Shown one piece after another: positions 54,682 through 63,476 of a stretch of 64,000 bases of DNA. The position numbers and the translations under genes are program-made. Within the stretch, counting starts at the first letter, position 1. The number at the start of each line of letters is the position of its first letter. The stretch is from assembly GCF_023721715.1 (NCBI RefSeq), contig NZ_JAMDLG010000017.1, positions 1 through 64,000 of the forward strand, read 5' to 3'. The stretch comes from Parasegetibacter sp. NRK P23. GTDB taxonomy: Bacteria > Bacteroidota > Bacteroidia > Chitinophagales > Chitinophagaceae. The notes under the pieces are model-generated. The model saw only the letters and a program-made list of their open reading frames with translations. It did not search any database and had not been told where the DNA came from.

Positions 54682-54708
54682 GCCGGAAGTGTTGCAAGCG
54701 CTTCCGGC
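54682..54708 (-). other. Hairpin between FecR and SusC genes
   Basis: GCCGGAAG (54682-54689) and CTTCCGGC (54701-54708) form an 8-bp stem. The T-rich tract that would make it a terminator follows on the + strand only, so for the leftward operon it may be an mRNA-stabilising or attenuating hairpin. Confidence 0.45.
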
Positions 54709-54734
54709 TTTGTTTTAGCATGTATTCATAGCTG

Positions 54735-55946
54735 TTATTTTACGTAAAGAATATTGTCTCTCCACTCAAACCTAACATCCATTGCTTCCAGCACTTTCAA
54801 CACATCGGAGAGATTAGTATCCCGGTGCATTTTCCCTTTGAAAATGACGTTTTCCGGTTTGCCCAGATAGCGTACTTCTATATTGTACCATCTTTCGAGT
54901 TGTCGCATAATGCTGTACAGGTCTTCCCCGTCAAAATTGAACAGGCCGTTTTTCCAGGCGGTTATTTTTGCCTGGTCGATGGTATCCGCAACGACGAGGG
55001 AAGGATGCACACCGTCACCGGGCTTATTTAAAACCGCGGTTTGCCCCGGCACCAGCACTTTATATGGTATCTTTTTCTCGCTATTCAGTATTGGGGTGAG
55101 CTTTACCGCACCCGTAAGCAATGTAGTCTGCACGGCCCGTTCATTCGCATAGGCATTAATGTTAAAAGATGTGCCCAGTACCTCCACCGTCATCTCGCTG
55201 GTTTGCACCACAAAAGGCTGCCAGCTTCTTTTGGTTACATCAAAATACACTTCTCCGGTAATACGGACCCTTCGCTCCTGCCCCTTAAACGCAACGGGGT
55301 ATTCGATAGAGGAGGCCGCGTTCAGCCAAACACCCGTTCCATCAGGCAGTGTAAGGTGGTACTGTCTGCCTTTGGGCGTTGTTATGGTATTGCTCACCAC
55401 ATCGCCTGAAGCCGTGGCGGCATCGTACACGAGTTCATTGTCGCGTAAGGTAATAGCGGTTCCGTTTTGCGTGGCGATGGTTCCGTCAGACATACTGTCC
55501 AGTACAAGCTGGCTGCCATCCGCCAGTGTAAGGATGGCGCCGGTTTTACCAGGAAGCACCTCTTCTATACGAGGTCCATTCCCGGCAAGCCCCCGCTCAT
55601 GACGCGCATCGCGCAGGAAAAAATAGGCAGAAACGCTGATGACTACTATAACTGCGGCGGCAGCCCATTTCCAGGCACGGAGTTGACGAACCGGTGCTAC
55701 AGGTTGTTTCTCCGACTTATCCGCCCAAAAGCGTTCGAGCGCTGCGGTTTCATTGAAACCTGCCATTGCCTGCAGGTGTTGCCGGTGCATGTCAGGATCA
55801 TTCAGTTCGTCCCACAACTGGCGGTGCGCATCATTTTCCGCGATCCATACTTCCAGCCGGGCACGCTCCTCAGGAGTTATTTCTTCCCTGCGTGCGCGGG
55901 TAATAAGGGATGCGATGTAAAATGGGTCGTTAGAAAATGGAGCCAT
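54735..55946 (-). CDS. FecR-type anti-sigma factor
   Basis: A 403-residue regulator with the start taken at 55946 (MAPFSNDPFY), since the longer frame adds 16 residues without support. The N-terminal part would bind the sigma factor in the cytoplasm. One transmembrane segment (AWKWAAAAVIVVISVSAYFFL) is followed by the FecR domain (GRQYHLTLPDGTGVWLNAASSI) and a C-terminal DUF4974 domain (VIFKGKMHRDTNLSDVLKVL). It sits between the ECF gene and susC, and would pass the transporter signal to the sigma factor. Confidence 0.93.
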   Translation of the reverse strand: MAPFSNDPFYIASLITRARREEITPEERARLEVWIAENDAHRQLWDELNDPDMHRQHLQAMAGFNETAALERFWADKSEKQPVAPVRQLRAWKWAAAAVIVVISVSAYFFLRDARHERGLAGNGPRIEEVLPGKTGAILTLADGSQLVLDSMSDGTIATQNGTAITLRDNELVYDAATASGDVVSNTITTPKGRQYHLTLPDGTGVWLNAASSIEYPVAFKGQERRVRITGEVYFDVTKRSWQPFVVQTSEMTVEVLGTSFNINAYANERAVQTTLLTGAVKLTPILNSEKKIPYKVLVPGQTAVLNKPGDGVHPSLVVADTIDQAKITAWKNGLFNFDGEDLYSIMRQLERWYNIEVRYLGKPENVIFKGKMHRDTNLSDVLKVLEAMDVRFEWRDNILYVK

Positions 55947-56010
55947 CCGGACGGTTGTTTTAATTATTACAACGCGGTACCCATGGCGTACCAAAAGAAA
56001 TGAAAAAAAA

Positions 56011-56598
56011 TTATTGCTGATTCGTAAAAAGGGTAAACAGCACCAGTATGGCTGGAGAAAGCCTAACGCGCAGCAGTTTCATTCCACGGCTTTTCTGGTT
56101 CTTTACCGTTTGCACGGAGATGGAGAGTTGCGCCGCGATCTCTTCGTTCTTTAAACCATCTATATAACTCATGCGTACAATCTTCGCGCACTGCTCCGGC
56201 AGGTTATCTATCTCACGACAAACCTCCCTAAGTACTTCCATACGGATCAGTTCCAGGTTGTCCGGAGCGGTGGTTTCCTCCTGTTCATGCAAAAAGATGG
56301 CCTGCCTTTCCTGGCTGTGCTGCATACCCTTCAGGAAATTCAGCGATGCGTTGCGAGTGGATTTGTACAGGTAATCTTTCAGGTGCCGGAGGTTTTCAAA
56401 AGCAATTTGCTTATGCCAGAGCTTCTCAAAAACATCCTGCACGATATCTTCCGCATGACCGGATTCACCCACAATCCTGGCGGAGTAATAGCACAGCGCA
56501 TGGTAATATTCTTTGAACATATAAGAATAAGCCATGGCATCTCCCGAAGTCAATCCCTGCAGAAGTTCCTGTTCAATATAAGAAGGTTCTCGCGACAA
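56011..56598 (-). CDS. ECF RNA polymerase sigma factor
   Basis: A 195-residue ECF sigma factor. Region 2 is clear in AYSYMFKEYYHALCYYSARI...DIVQDVFEKLW, and region 4 in LPEQCAKIVRMSYIDGLKNEEIAAQLSISVQTVKNQ with a helix-turn-helix. It is the first gene of the sigma-FecR-SusC set and is probably controlled by the FecR at 54735-55946. It lies 64 nt upstream of FecR and divergently from the Crp-type gene. Confidence 0.94.
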   Translation of the reverse strand: MSREPSYIEQELLQGLTSGDAMAYSYMFKEYYHALCYYSARIVGESGHAEDIVQDVFEKLWHKQIAFENLRHLKDYLYKSTRNASLNFLKGMQHSQERQAIFLHEQEETTAPDNLELIRMEVLREVCREIDNLPEQCAKIVRMSYIDGLKNEEIAAQLSISVQTVKNQKSRGMKLLRVRLSPAILVLFTLFTNQQ

Positions 56599-56780
56599 AC
56601 TGGCGGCCCGATTTTGGTTGAGGCGTAAAAGTAATTAAAAAATCAAGCTGCGAAAATGTAATTGCATTTCCGCAGGATATAGATTTTTACCTGGAAACGG
56701 TTCAATGATTTGTCCTATTTTCACGCTTCCGAATGCATGGTCCCAGATGCCATCAACCTTGATCACCACCAATACCTGAC

Positions 56781-57365
56781 GTGGAAAAAACAGCATTTTA
56801 TCTTCAGATTTTCGAAGGAATTGACGCCACCGACCTTCAAAAAGTAGCGGCCGCGACCCGGCAAACCACGCTTGAACCCGGCGAAATCTATATACGTGAG
56901 GGTGAATCAAGCTCGCGTCTCGCCTATATCCGGGAAGGGTTGATGCGTTCTTTTCACGTCAACGAAAATGGCATGGAAATAACGGTACTGCTCAGGTGGG
57001 AAAACCAGATATTAGCCTCTTACGATACCATTCTCCTGCACCAGCCATCCCGCTTTACTTACCATGCGCTCGAACGCACCACCCTGTTTGAAGTGGATTA
57101 TGGCCTGATAGAACAACAATTGGGCAACCAACCGGCGTTTGAAAAAGCGCGGTACCATTTCGTGCTGGACATGCTTGCGCAGTCGCTTGAACGGATAGAA
57201 TCGTTCCTGTTGAAATCGCCGGAAGAAAGATACCTGCAACTGATCCATGACAAGCCGGACCTGTTGCAGCGTGTTCCCGACAAACACGTGGCCACCTTAC
57301 TGGGCATTACACCGGTTTCCCTCAGCCGCATCAGGAAGCGGATCGCGCGCAGGCATGCGCATTAA
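56781..57365 (+). CDS. Crp/Fnr family transcriptional regulator
   Basis: A 194-residue regulator. The N-terminal cyclic-nucleotide-binding beta barrel spans residues of about 10-120 (LEPGEIYIREGESSSRLAYI). The C-terminal winged helix contains VATLLGITPVSLSRIRKRIA. No cysteines typical of an iron-sulfur FNR are seen, so it is a CRP-like or YeiL-like member with an unknown effector. It is divergent from the ECF gene and lies 54 nt upstream of the hydroxylase gene. Confidence 0.92.
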   Translation: MEKTAFYLQIFEGIDATDLQKVAAATRQTTLEPGEIYIREGESSSRLAYIREGLMRSFHVNENGMEITVLLRWENQILASYDTILLHQPSRFTYHALERTTLFEVDYGLIEQQLGNQPAFEKARYHFVLDMLAQSLERIESFLLKSPEERYLQLIHDKPDLLQRVPDKHVATLLGITPVSLSRIRKRIARRHAH

Positions 57366-57419
57366 TTATCCTTTGTAAACTTTGCTTCGCAAGCCCCTTG
57401 CTAGTTTTGTTCCGAATAA

Positions 57420-58205
57420 ATGTATTGTATGGAACAACTTGTCAAAACGCTGGCCACCATTTTCAGTTTCACCCTGGTAAGATACCTTATCATCGCAGGA
57501 ATTCCTTTCCTTTTCTTTTACATCCTGCTCTCCTCCTCTGCCAGCAAATACAAAATCCAAAACAGGAAGGCGGGTAAAAAAGATTTTATAAGGGAACTGC
57601 TGCATTCCTCCACTTCCAGTCTGGTGTTCGCACTTATTTCGTGCATCGTCCTTTTCACGCCATTGCGGTCCTATACACTGCTTTATGACAACCCGGATGA
57701 TTTCCCTTTGTGGTGGCTTCCTGCAAGTCTGCTGTTAAGCCTTGTCATACACGACACCTACTTCTACTGGATGCACCGGTTGCTGCACCATAAAAAGCTG
57801 TTCCGGTTCACCCACAAAGTGCACCACCAGTCTGTGAATCCCTCCCCATGGACCGCTTATTCCTTTCATGTCCTGGAAGCGGTGACCGAAGGGGCAATAC
57901 TGCTGGTACTGGCCTTTACTTTGCCCATGCACCCTTATGTACTGATCCTTTTTACTGTAGTAAGCCTCATCATTAATGTTTACGGCCATTTAGGCTATGA
58001 GATCATGCCAAAAGCATTGCGCAATTCCTTTCTTTTTGAAGTAATTAATACCTCAGTTTACCACAACCTGCACCATAGCAAATTCAAGGGAAATTACAGC
58101 CTTTATTTCCGCTGGTGGGACAAGCTCATGAAAACCGAGCACCCGGATTATGTGAAGGAGTATGATCGTATCCAGGCGAAGCGGTTTGGCAGTTCAAGCG
58201 TATGA
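57420..58205 (+). CDS. Sterol desaturase/fatty acid hydroxylase family protein
   Basis: A 261-residue integral membrane di-iron enzyme with three histidine boxes: HDTYFYWMHRLLHH, HKVHHQ and NLHHSKFKGNY. Four or so transmembrane segments surround them. Members hydroxylate or desaturate lipids, including fatty acids, sphingolipids and carotenoids; the substrate cannot be set here. It follows the Crp-type gene by 54 nt, and the two probably form a unit. Confidence 0.93.
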   Translation: MYCMEQLVKTLATIFSFTLVRYLIIAGIPFLFFYILLSSSASKYKIQNRKAGKKDFIRELLHSSTSSLVFALISCIVLFTPLRSYTLLYDNPDDFPLWWLPASLLLSLVIHDTYFYWMHRLLHHKKLFRFTHKVHHQSVNPSPWTAYSFHVLEAVTEGAILLVLAFTLPMHPYVLILFTVVSLIINVYGHLGYEIMPKALRNSFLFEVINTSVYHNLHHSKFKGNYSLYFRWWDKLMKTEHPDYVKEYDRIQAKRFGSSSV

Positions 58206-58257
58206 CCTGTCGGGAAGGGAAGATACTTCTTCCTTCCATCTACATGAGATACAGGGA

Positions 58258-58292
58258 TAAAAAGGGCCTGTTGCGAATAAACACAACAGGCC
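58258..58292 (-). terminator. Terminator after TlpA-like gene
   Basis: A 9-bp stem (58265-58273 with 58284-58292) with a 10-nt loop is followed on the minus strand by a run of U residues. It lies 24 nt after the TlpA-like stop and also blocks read-through from the convergent hydroxylase gene. Confidence 0.82.
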
Positions 58293-58315
58293 TGCAAACA
58301 AATCAGTTGTAAACG

Positions 58316-59569
58316 CTACTCTTTCCTGGCCAACTCAATCATGGCCGATAATTCCTCCACCGCGGCATCATCTCCTTCATAGTATCCCGCGGGCATGAAA
58401 CGGATGTTACCATGTTTATCGATAACGTATTTCTGGGGAATGAAGGAAATGCCATAAAGATCCCTGACATTATTTTTACCGGTTTTAGGGTCCTCCAAAT
58501 CCATCAGCACCTGGAATGGAAACTTGTTGTCGAGGATATATTTTTTGGCGCTGGCAGTGGCATTCGGCTCCCGTTCCCAGGTATGGATGAAATAAAATTT
58601 CACGGTGGTATCCGACTTGTATTTTTCGACCGCCATTTTCATGGCCGGAAATGCTCTTTTACAAGGTCCGCACCAGGTGGCCCAAAAATCGAGCACAACG
58701 GTTTTACCTCTTAATGCCGCCAGTGAAACAACATTGCCATCCACGTCCTTTAATTCAAACAAAGGAGCTGGTTTATTGATCATTTTTTTGGCCAACTCCT
58801 CTTTTAGCTTTTCTGAAAGCATCTTCTTCATCTTCAGTTCATATTCCGCATAGTCCGCATCACTTCCCTTCGCCTTTACATAAAGTTCCTTCAGGTTCTT
58901 TTTCATTTCCGGTGTGGCCTGGCCCGCTTTAATGGCTTCATCCAGCTTGTCAAAAGCGTCCTTGTCCCTTCCTAAGCGCATCAGTACATCCGCATAAATG
59001 GCATTTACTGATCCCAGGGGCGCCCGGAACGATTGATGCGCTTTTTCGATCGCGCTTAAAGCTTCCGGGTATTTCTTTTGCGCATACAATACCTGGGCAT
59101 AAGAGCGGTAAATGTACTTCGCATTTTGTGCGACCATCCGTGCCGTCTGTTTATCATCACCGTAGAGGGTGGAGTCTTCAGCATACCTGATCGCTTCCCT
59201 GAGCAGCTTTGCCGCTTCTTCATTTAATCCATTACCGAAAAGGCTTTGCGCTATCTGGTGCCGTCCTTCCGATGCCCAGGGGCCTGGTTTCAGCAGATCA
59301 GCATAACGTAAAGCTTTCTTTACTTCTCCCTGTTTCGCAAACGCATTGCCAACGGATACATAGTCGTAGCTGAATTCCTGCGGGTAACTTTTCCCGGCAT
59401 AGTACTTCTTCAGCCATGCCAGGAGCAGTTCTTCCTTGCGTTCCGGATTTTTTTCAGCCGCTATCTTTTCTTTTTCTTCTTTTTTAAAAGCATCAGTTGT
59501 TTGAGCGAAAGCGGTAAGAACGCTGCACAAAAAGCCGACACAAAACAGAAGCCTGAAGATTTTCTTCAT
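58316..59569 (-). CDS. TlpA-like thioredoxin, first copy
   Basis: A 417-residue exported protein with the start taken at 59569 (MKKIFRLLFC), giving a signal peptide ending near TAFAQ. Residues of about 20-270 are helical and TPR-like. A C-terminal thioredoxin domain carries the redox motif WCGPC in FWATWCGPCKRAFP. Such proteins reduce or exchange disulphides in the periplasm and often accompany SusCD operons. It is paralogous to the gene at 59621-61039, from which it is separated by about 51 nt. Confidence 0.9.
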   Translation of the reverse strand: MKKIFRLLFCVGFLCSVLTAFAQTTDAFKKEEKEKIAAEKNPERKEELLLAWLKKYYAGKSYPQEFSYDYVSVGNAFAKQGEVKKALRYADLLKPGPWASEGRHQIAQSLFGNGLNEEAAKLLREAIRYAEDSTLYGDDKQTARMVAQNAKYIYRSYAQVLYAQKKYPEALSAIEKAHQSFRAPLGSVNAIYADVLMRLGRDKDAFDKLDEAIKAGQATPEMKKNLKELYVKAKGSDADYAEYELKMKKMLSEKLKEELAKKMINKPAPLFELKDVDGNVVSLAALRGKTVVLDFWATWCGPCKRAFPAMKMAVEKYKSDTTVKFYFIHTWEREPNATASAKKYILDNKFPFQVLMDLEDPKTGKNNVRDLYGISFIPQKYVIDKHGNIRFMPAGYYEGDDAAVEELSAMIELARKE

Positions 59570-59620
59570 AATACATAGTTGTTTCTTTTCCTCATAAAGT
59601 ACCCATTCCAACAAAGTTTG

Positions 59621-61039
59621 CTACGCGCCTTTCCTCGCGATATCAATCATAGCATCCATTTCTTCCAGGAACGCATCTGCTCCGGCAGTGGAGTTTCCAA
59701 GCGTACTGAAACGGATGTTCCCTGCGCCATCAATGATGAACTTGGAGGGGATACCGCGTACTTTATACCCGTTGGCCGCGGCGTTCACTTTTGTAGCCGG
59801 GTCTTTGAGGTCCATCAGCACGTTGAAAGTATATTGCTGACTCTTAATGTAGTCGCCTGCCAGTTTAGTGGCGTTAGCGGAGGTTTCCATGGTATGAATG
59901 AACAGGAACACCACGTCCTTGTCATTTTTATACCGGTTCACCGCGGACTGCATCATCGGGAATGACGCTTTACAGGGCGCGCACCAGGTGGCCCAGAAAT
60001 CAAGGATCACGACCTTGTCTTTAAAGTCACTGAGTTTAACGGTCTTGCCGTTTAGATCCTTCAGTTCAAAATCATAGGCTGCGGTATTGATCATCTTTTT
60101 CGTTACCTCTTCCCGTATTTTCTGTTTCAATTCCTTGTTCAACCGTTCCATGAGCGCGACGTAACCATTCTCGGAACCGTTCACCGCAACATAAGCCGCT
60201 TTAAACTTTTCTTTCACCAGCGGGGAAGCCGCGCCAGCGCTTATCTGCTCTTCCATCAGCGGAAAGGCTTCTTTATACTTATTCAGCTTCACCAGGTAAT
60301 TGAGGTAGGTTGATTTCAACTCATTGAAAGAAATGGAGGTATTTCTTGATTGCTTGTCATAAATCCTTTTGGCGTACGGAAAACCTTCTTCATACTTTCC
60401 ATTGGCGAACATCAGTTCGCTGAAAATCCTGGAGAATTCATCCATGCCACGGTGCGTGGTATCCCCTTTCAGATCGGCAAAGGTTTTACGGATCAGACTT
60501 TCGCCCAACTGGTAATCTTTCGCTTTGATGGCTTCCCGCGCGGCGTAAGAATAAGCGTTTGTTTCGTATGTTTTATTCTTAATTTTTTGCAGGTATTCCA
60601 TTACTTTCTGCGGCTTATTCTTTCCCAGGAAAGTAACCGCCACAAAATAAGCTGAGCCATCGAGGTTGAAGCGCGGATCTGATCCGAACCGGCTTACCAG
60701 CTCCTTGTAATTCTTCTCATTCACTTCAGGATCAGTTTCGTTGTAGATGCGCTCCGCGATTTCGTTGAAAGCAGCTTTGCCGTTGGGAAAACGTTTCATC
60801 AGCAATTCGGCTGTTTCAGAACTTTTCTCCCCTTCTTTTTTAGCGGCGTAATAGTTAACGAGCAGTTGGAGGTCATCTTCATTGTTGCTTTGATACAATG
60901 CTTTGATGGTATCCTGTATGGCTGTTTTATCTTCCATGGCCACCAGGGCGGAAAGCCTGGGATTGCCTGGACCACGTTGCGCTTTCCCAGCCGTTGTGAG
61001 GGCCAGGAGCGCGGCTGCAATCATGAGGTATTTTTTCAT
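59621..61039 (-). CDS. TlpA-like thioredoxin, second copy
   Basis: A 472-residue exported protein (signal ending near GKAQR). The layout matches the neighbouring gene: a helical, TPR-like N-terminal part and a thioredoxin domain with redox motif WCAPC in FWATWCAPCKASFP. The two genes are adjacent paralogues in the same operon. Their exact disulphide substrates are unknown. Confidence 0.9.
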   Translation of the reverse strand: MKKYLMIAAALLALTTAGKAQRGPGNPRLSALVAMEDKTAIQDTIKALYQSNNEDDLQLLVNYYAAKKEGEKSSETAELLMKRFPNGKAAFNEIAERIYNETDPEVNEKNYKELVSRFGSDPRFNLDGSAYFVAVTFLGKNKPQKVMEYLQKIKNKTYETNAYSYAAREAIKAKDYQLGESLIRKTFADLKGDTTHRGMDEFSRIFSELMFANGKYEEGFPYAKRIYDKQSRNTSISFNELKSTYLNYLVKLNKYKEAFPLMEEQISAGAASPLVKEKFKAAYVAVNGSENGYVALMERLNKELKQKIREEVTKKMINTAAYDFELKDLNGKTVKLSDFKDKVVILDFWATWCAPCKASFPMMQSAVNRYKNDKDVVFLFIHTMETSANATKLAGDYIKSQQYTFNVLMDLKDPATKVNAAANGYKVRGIPSKFIIDGAGNIRFSTLGNSTAGADAFLEEMDAMIDIARKGA

Positions 61040-61124
61040 CTGGTTATTTTGTTTGTTATGTATCTATTAATGGGAGAAAGGTTTCTGTTGTAGTTTTTCG
61101 GCTTTTTAGAATAACAAGTTGAAG

Positions 61125-61151
61125 AGGAACACCGTTGCGTACGGTGTTCCT
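61125..61151. other. Hairpin in the gap between PKD-like and TlpA genes
   Basis: An 11-bp stem (61125-61135 with 61141-61151) has a 5-nt loop. A T-rich tract follows it only on the + strand, so it is not a standard terminator for the leftward operon. It may stabilise or process the mRNA. Confidence 0.5.
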
Positions 61152-61178
61152 TTTAAAAATCTGAATGTATGCGTCATC

Positions 61179-62675
61179 TTAGCTTCGTTTGAATCCCATG
61201 TCCTTCACCTTTCCGGCCACGGTCCAGGATTTAAGCGGGGTTGAATTGATCTGACCGCTGGTGATGTTCACCCCCAGCAGGTAAATCTTCCCTTCGTTGG
61301 TGGTGGCGTTCCAGGTGGCAACATACATGAACTTGCTGTCGTCCGCCAGGATGGTATTCACGCCAAATGTACCCTGTCCTTTAAAGAGTTTCAGGCAAGT
61401 AATTTCTTCCCCGGCAGGCACCTCAAACCCTTTCACGGGTGCAGATATGGTATTGCCATTGAAATCGATCTGGAAATTGTACAAAGACCTGTTCGTTGCG
61501 TAAAAAGCAGCGGGTCCCATATTCCCTACGGCATAGAACTTCGCATCGTTGATTTCCGGCGCGGTACTGATATTCACAGCGGCAATATCGGGCCTGTCCG
61601 GTGTTTGTGTATTGATGACGTACAGGTAGCGAGCGTTGCCGGACACATCTTTGAAGAAGGCATACTTGTAAGCATCGCTTATAGTTGCACTGTGCTGACC
61701 GAAGCCTCTTTCGATCCAAAGCAAATCCTTCCCGATATTGTTCAAATTAAACCGGGCCGAAGGACCGGCGTCGGCATATTTCCCCGCCCGACTATTTTGC
61801 TGCTCGATGGTAACAAAGCGCCTGTTCAGCTCATCATAAAAACCACCCTGTTTCCCATACTGCGTGTAGACATAAGGCGCCGCCCGATAGCCTGCAAGAT
61901 CCACGGTAACTTTTCCTACAAAAAGGTTATCCGTGTTCCAGTACACCTCACCGCTATTGACGAGCATCGCTCCATTGAAAGAGCCGGGCCAGAGGGCCTG
62001 CGGTTTAAACGTTTCGGGCGTAGCGCCGGCAAACATTTGCTGTAAAGTCTGAGCCCTCCGGAAATCAGTATTCTGCACCGTCGCACCGGACGCTGATGTG
62101 ATGATATACGTAAGCGCCGTACTGAAATAATGGATAGAAACAGGCGTTCCGGGCATAGGCGCTCCGTTGATCTTCGAATACACCGCACGGTAAGCCGTAT
62201 CCCTCACCCCAGGGATAAACTCCGGCGCGCGGAAGATATCCACTTCAGTTGCACCGCTCATTTCATAAGCAACCATCCAGCCCGACGGAATTGGCGGCAG
62301 CACCACAACGGTGTATTGCATTAACGCTTTCAGCCCGTTGGGGGCGGTAGCTTCAAATTCAAGGGTATAGGTTCCGGGGGGGCGTGTAATAACTGTATCA
62401 ATAGTAAGCTTTCTCGATAACGTATCAAATACACCGGCCGATACATAAAGCCGCCACAACCCTTTCAGTTCCGCTGGGGCCGCATGGTACACGATCTCCG
62501 GCTGAATGGTCACTTTTCCCTGGCTCTGGTACACTTCAAACCGGGTTTGGGTACCGGCCGTATCTACTAAAAAGTCGGGAAGATCGGTATAGGAATAGTT
62601 CCCTTTGTCTTTCACACATGCGGTGATGAACAGGATCGACAAAAGAAAGAAGGAAAAATATTTTAATGATTTCAT
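61179..62675 (-). CDS. PKD-like family lipoprotein
   Basis: A 498-residue lipoprotein with the start taken at 62675 (MKSLKYFSFF), giving the lipobox LFITAC. The mature part is predicted to be beta-rich, with Ig/PKD-like strands at the N-terminus (NYSYTDLPDFLVDT) and a propeller-like C-terminal half. Proteins of this type are encoded next to SusD and DUF4843 genes in many Bacteroidota. It would sit on the cell surface and bind or shape the ligand; its ligand is unknown. Confidence 0.83.
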   Translation of the reverse strand: MKSLKYFSFFLLSILFITACVKDKGNYSYTDLPDFLVDTAGTQTRFEVYQSQGKVTIQPEIVYHAAPAELKGLWRLYVSAGVFDTLSRKLTIDTVITRPPGTYTLEFEATAPNGLKALMQYTVVVLPPIPSGWMVAYEMSGATEVDIFRAPEFIPGVRDTAYRAVYSKINGAPMPGTPVSIHYFSTALTYIITSASGATVQNTDFRRAQTLQQMFAGATPETFKPQALWPGSFNGAMLVNSGEVYWNTDNLFVGKVTVDLAGYRAAPYVYTQYGKQGGFYDELNRRFVTIEQQNSRAGKYADAGPSARFNLNNIGKDLLWIERGFGQHSATISDAYKYAFFKDVSGNARYLYVINTQTPDRPDIAAVNISTAPEINDAKFYAVGNMGPAAFYATNRSLYNFQIDFNGNTISAPVKGFEVPAGEEITCLKLFKGQGTFGVNTILADDSKFMYVATWNATTNEGKIYLLGVNITSGQINSTPLKSWTVAGKVKDMGFKRS

Positions 62676-62715
62676 TCCTGTGTTTTTTCTAGTTAAATAC
62701 TGTTGAAAATGAAGC

Positions 62716-63456
62716 CTATTCGCACTGGCTGCATATATCAATTACTATCCCGTTCTCATTCCTTTTCGGATTTCCGGGATTGTTCCTGTTGTATTCCGTC
62801 AGGAATTCCAACGACCGGGAGGCTATGTAGTACTGCTCGGCAATGGTGATGTTCTGAAAATTTCTTATTCCTGTGGCATCAATTGCGAGTTGGTGCTTCA
62901 CCTTGCTCCACTTGCCTACGGACCAGAGCATATTGTTATCCCAGGTAACGGGTTTTATGAGTACGTCCGTCCAGATCAATGAAAATACAGGAGCTGAATT
63001 GACCACACCCGTTACTACGGGTCCGGGCAAAAAATTATCATCCGGCATTACCCTCAGTACCAGCTTTGCCGAAGCATCCGTAAGACGTGCCGTCCTGTTT
63101 ATTTTCACAGGTATCGCTACACGGAACCCATTAGCCGGCACTTTAAAAGAAGTGGGCAACACATATTCGGAAGGTTGCGCGGTACTGGTCGGATCAACCT
63201 GGATGGTGAAGGTGCGCTCTTCAGGAGTAACCGTTCCCATCACCTGCGCATAAAGATTTACCACGGTATCGCTTAATGAATTCGGCCAGACGGCGAAAGA
63301 AAACACCAGCGAGTCGCCCAATGCGCCGTCTGCATTGTTTGCTGTAAGCAATAGTCTCGCATCCGACCTGAAGGCGGGGTCAAGCACGTTCTTCCTGCAA
63401 CCCAGGAACGCGACTGCCGGAAGCAGCAATAACAGGATATATATTCGTTTATTCAT
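62716..63456 (-). CDS. DUF4843 lipoprotein
   Basis: A 246-residue lipoprotein (lipobox AFLGC) with the DUF4843 pattern (DSLVFSFAVWPNS, followed by TVTPEERTFTIQV and the C-terminal FSLIWTDVLIKP). The domain is common next to SusD proteins, and its role is unknown. It follows the SusD gene by 20 nt and precedes the PKD-like gene by 40 nt in the leftward operon. Confidence 0.85.
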   Translation of the reverse strand: MNKRIYILLLLLPAVAFLGCRKNVLDPAFRSDARLLLTANNADGALGDSLVFSFAVWPNSLSDTVVNLYAQVMGTVTPEERTFTIQVDPTSTAQPSEYVLPTSFKVPANGFRVAIPVKINRTARLTDASAKLVLRVMPDDNFLPGPVVTGVVNSAPVFSLIWTDVLIKPVTWDNNMLWSVGKWSKVKHQLAIDATGIRNFQNITIAEQYYIASRSLEFLTEYNRNNPGNPKRNENGIVIDICSQCE

Positions 63457-63476
63457 TTTAGTTCGTTTTAAAATTA

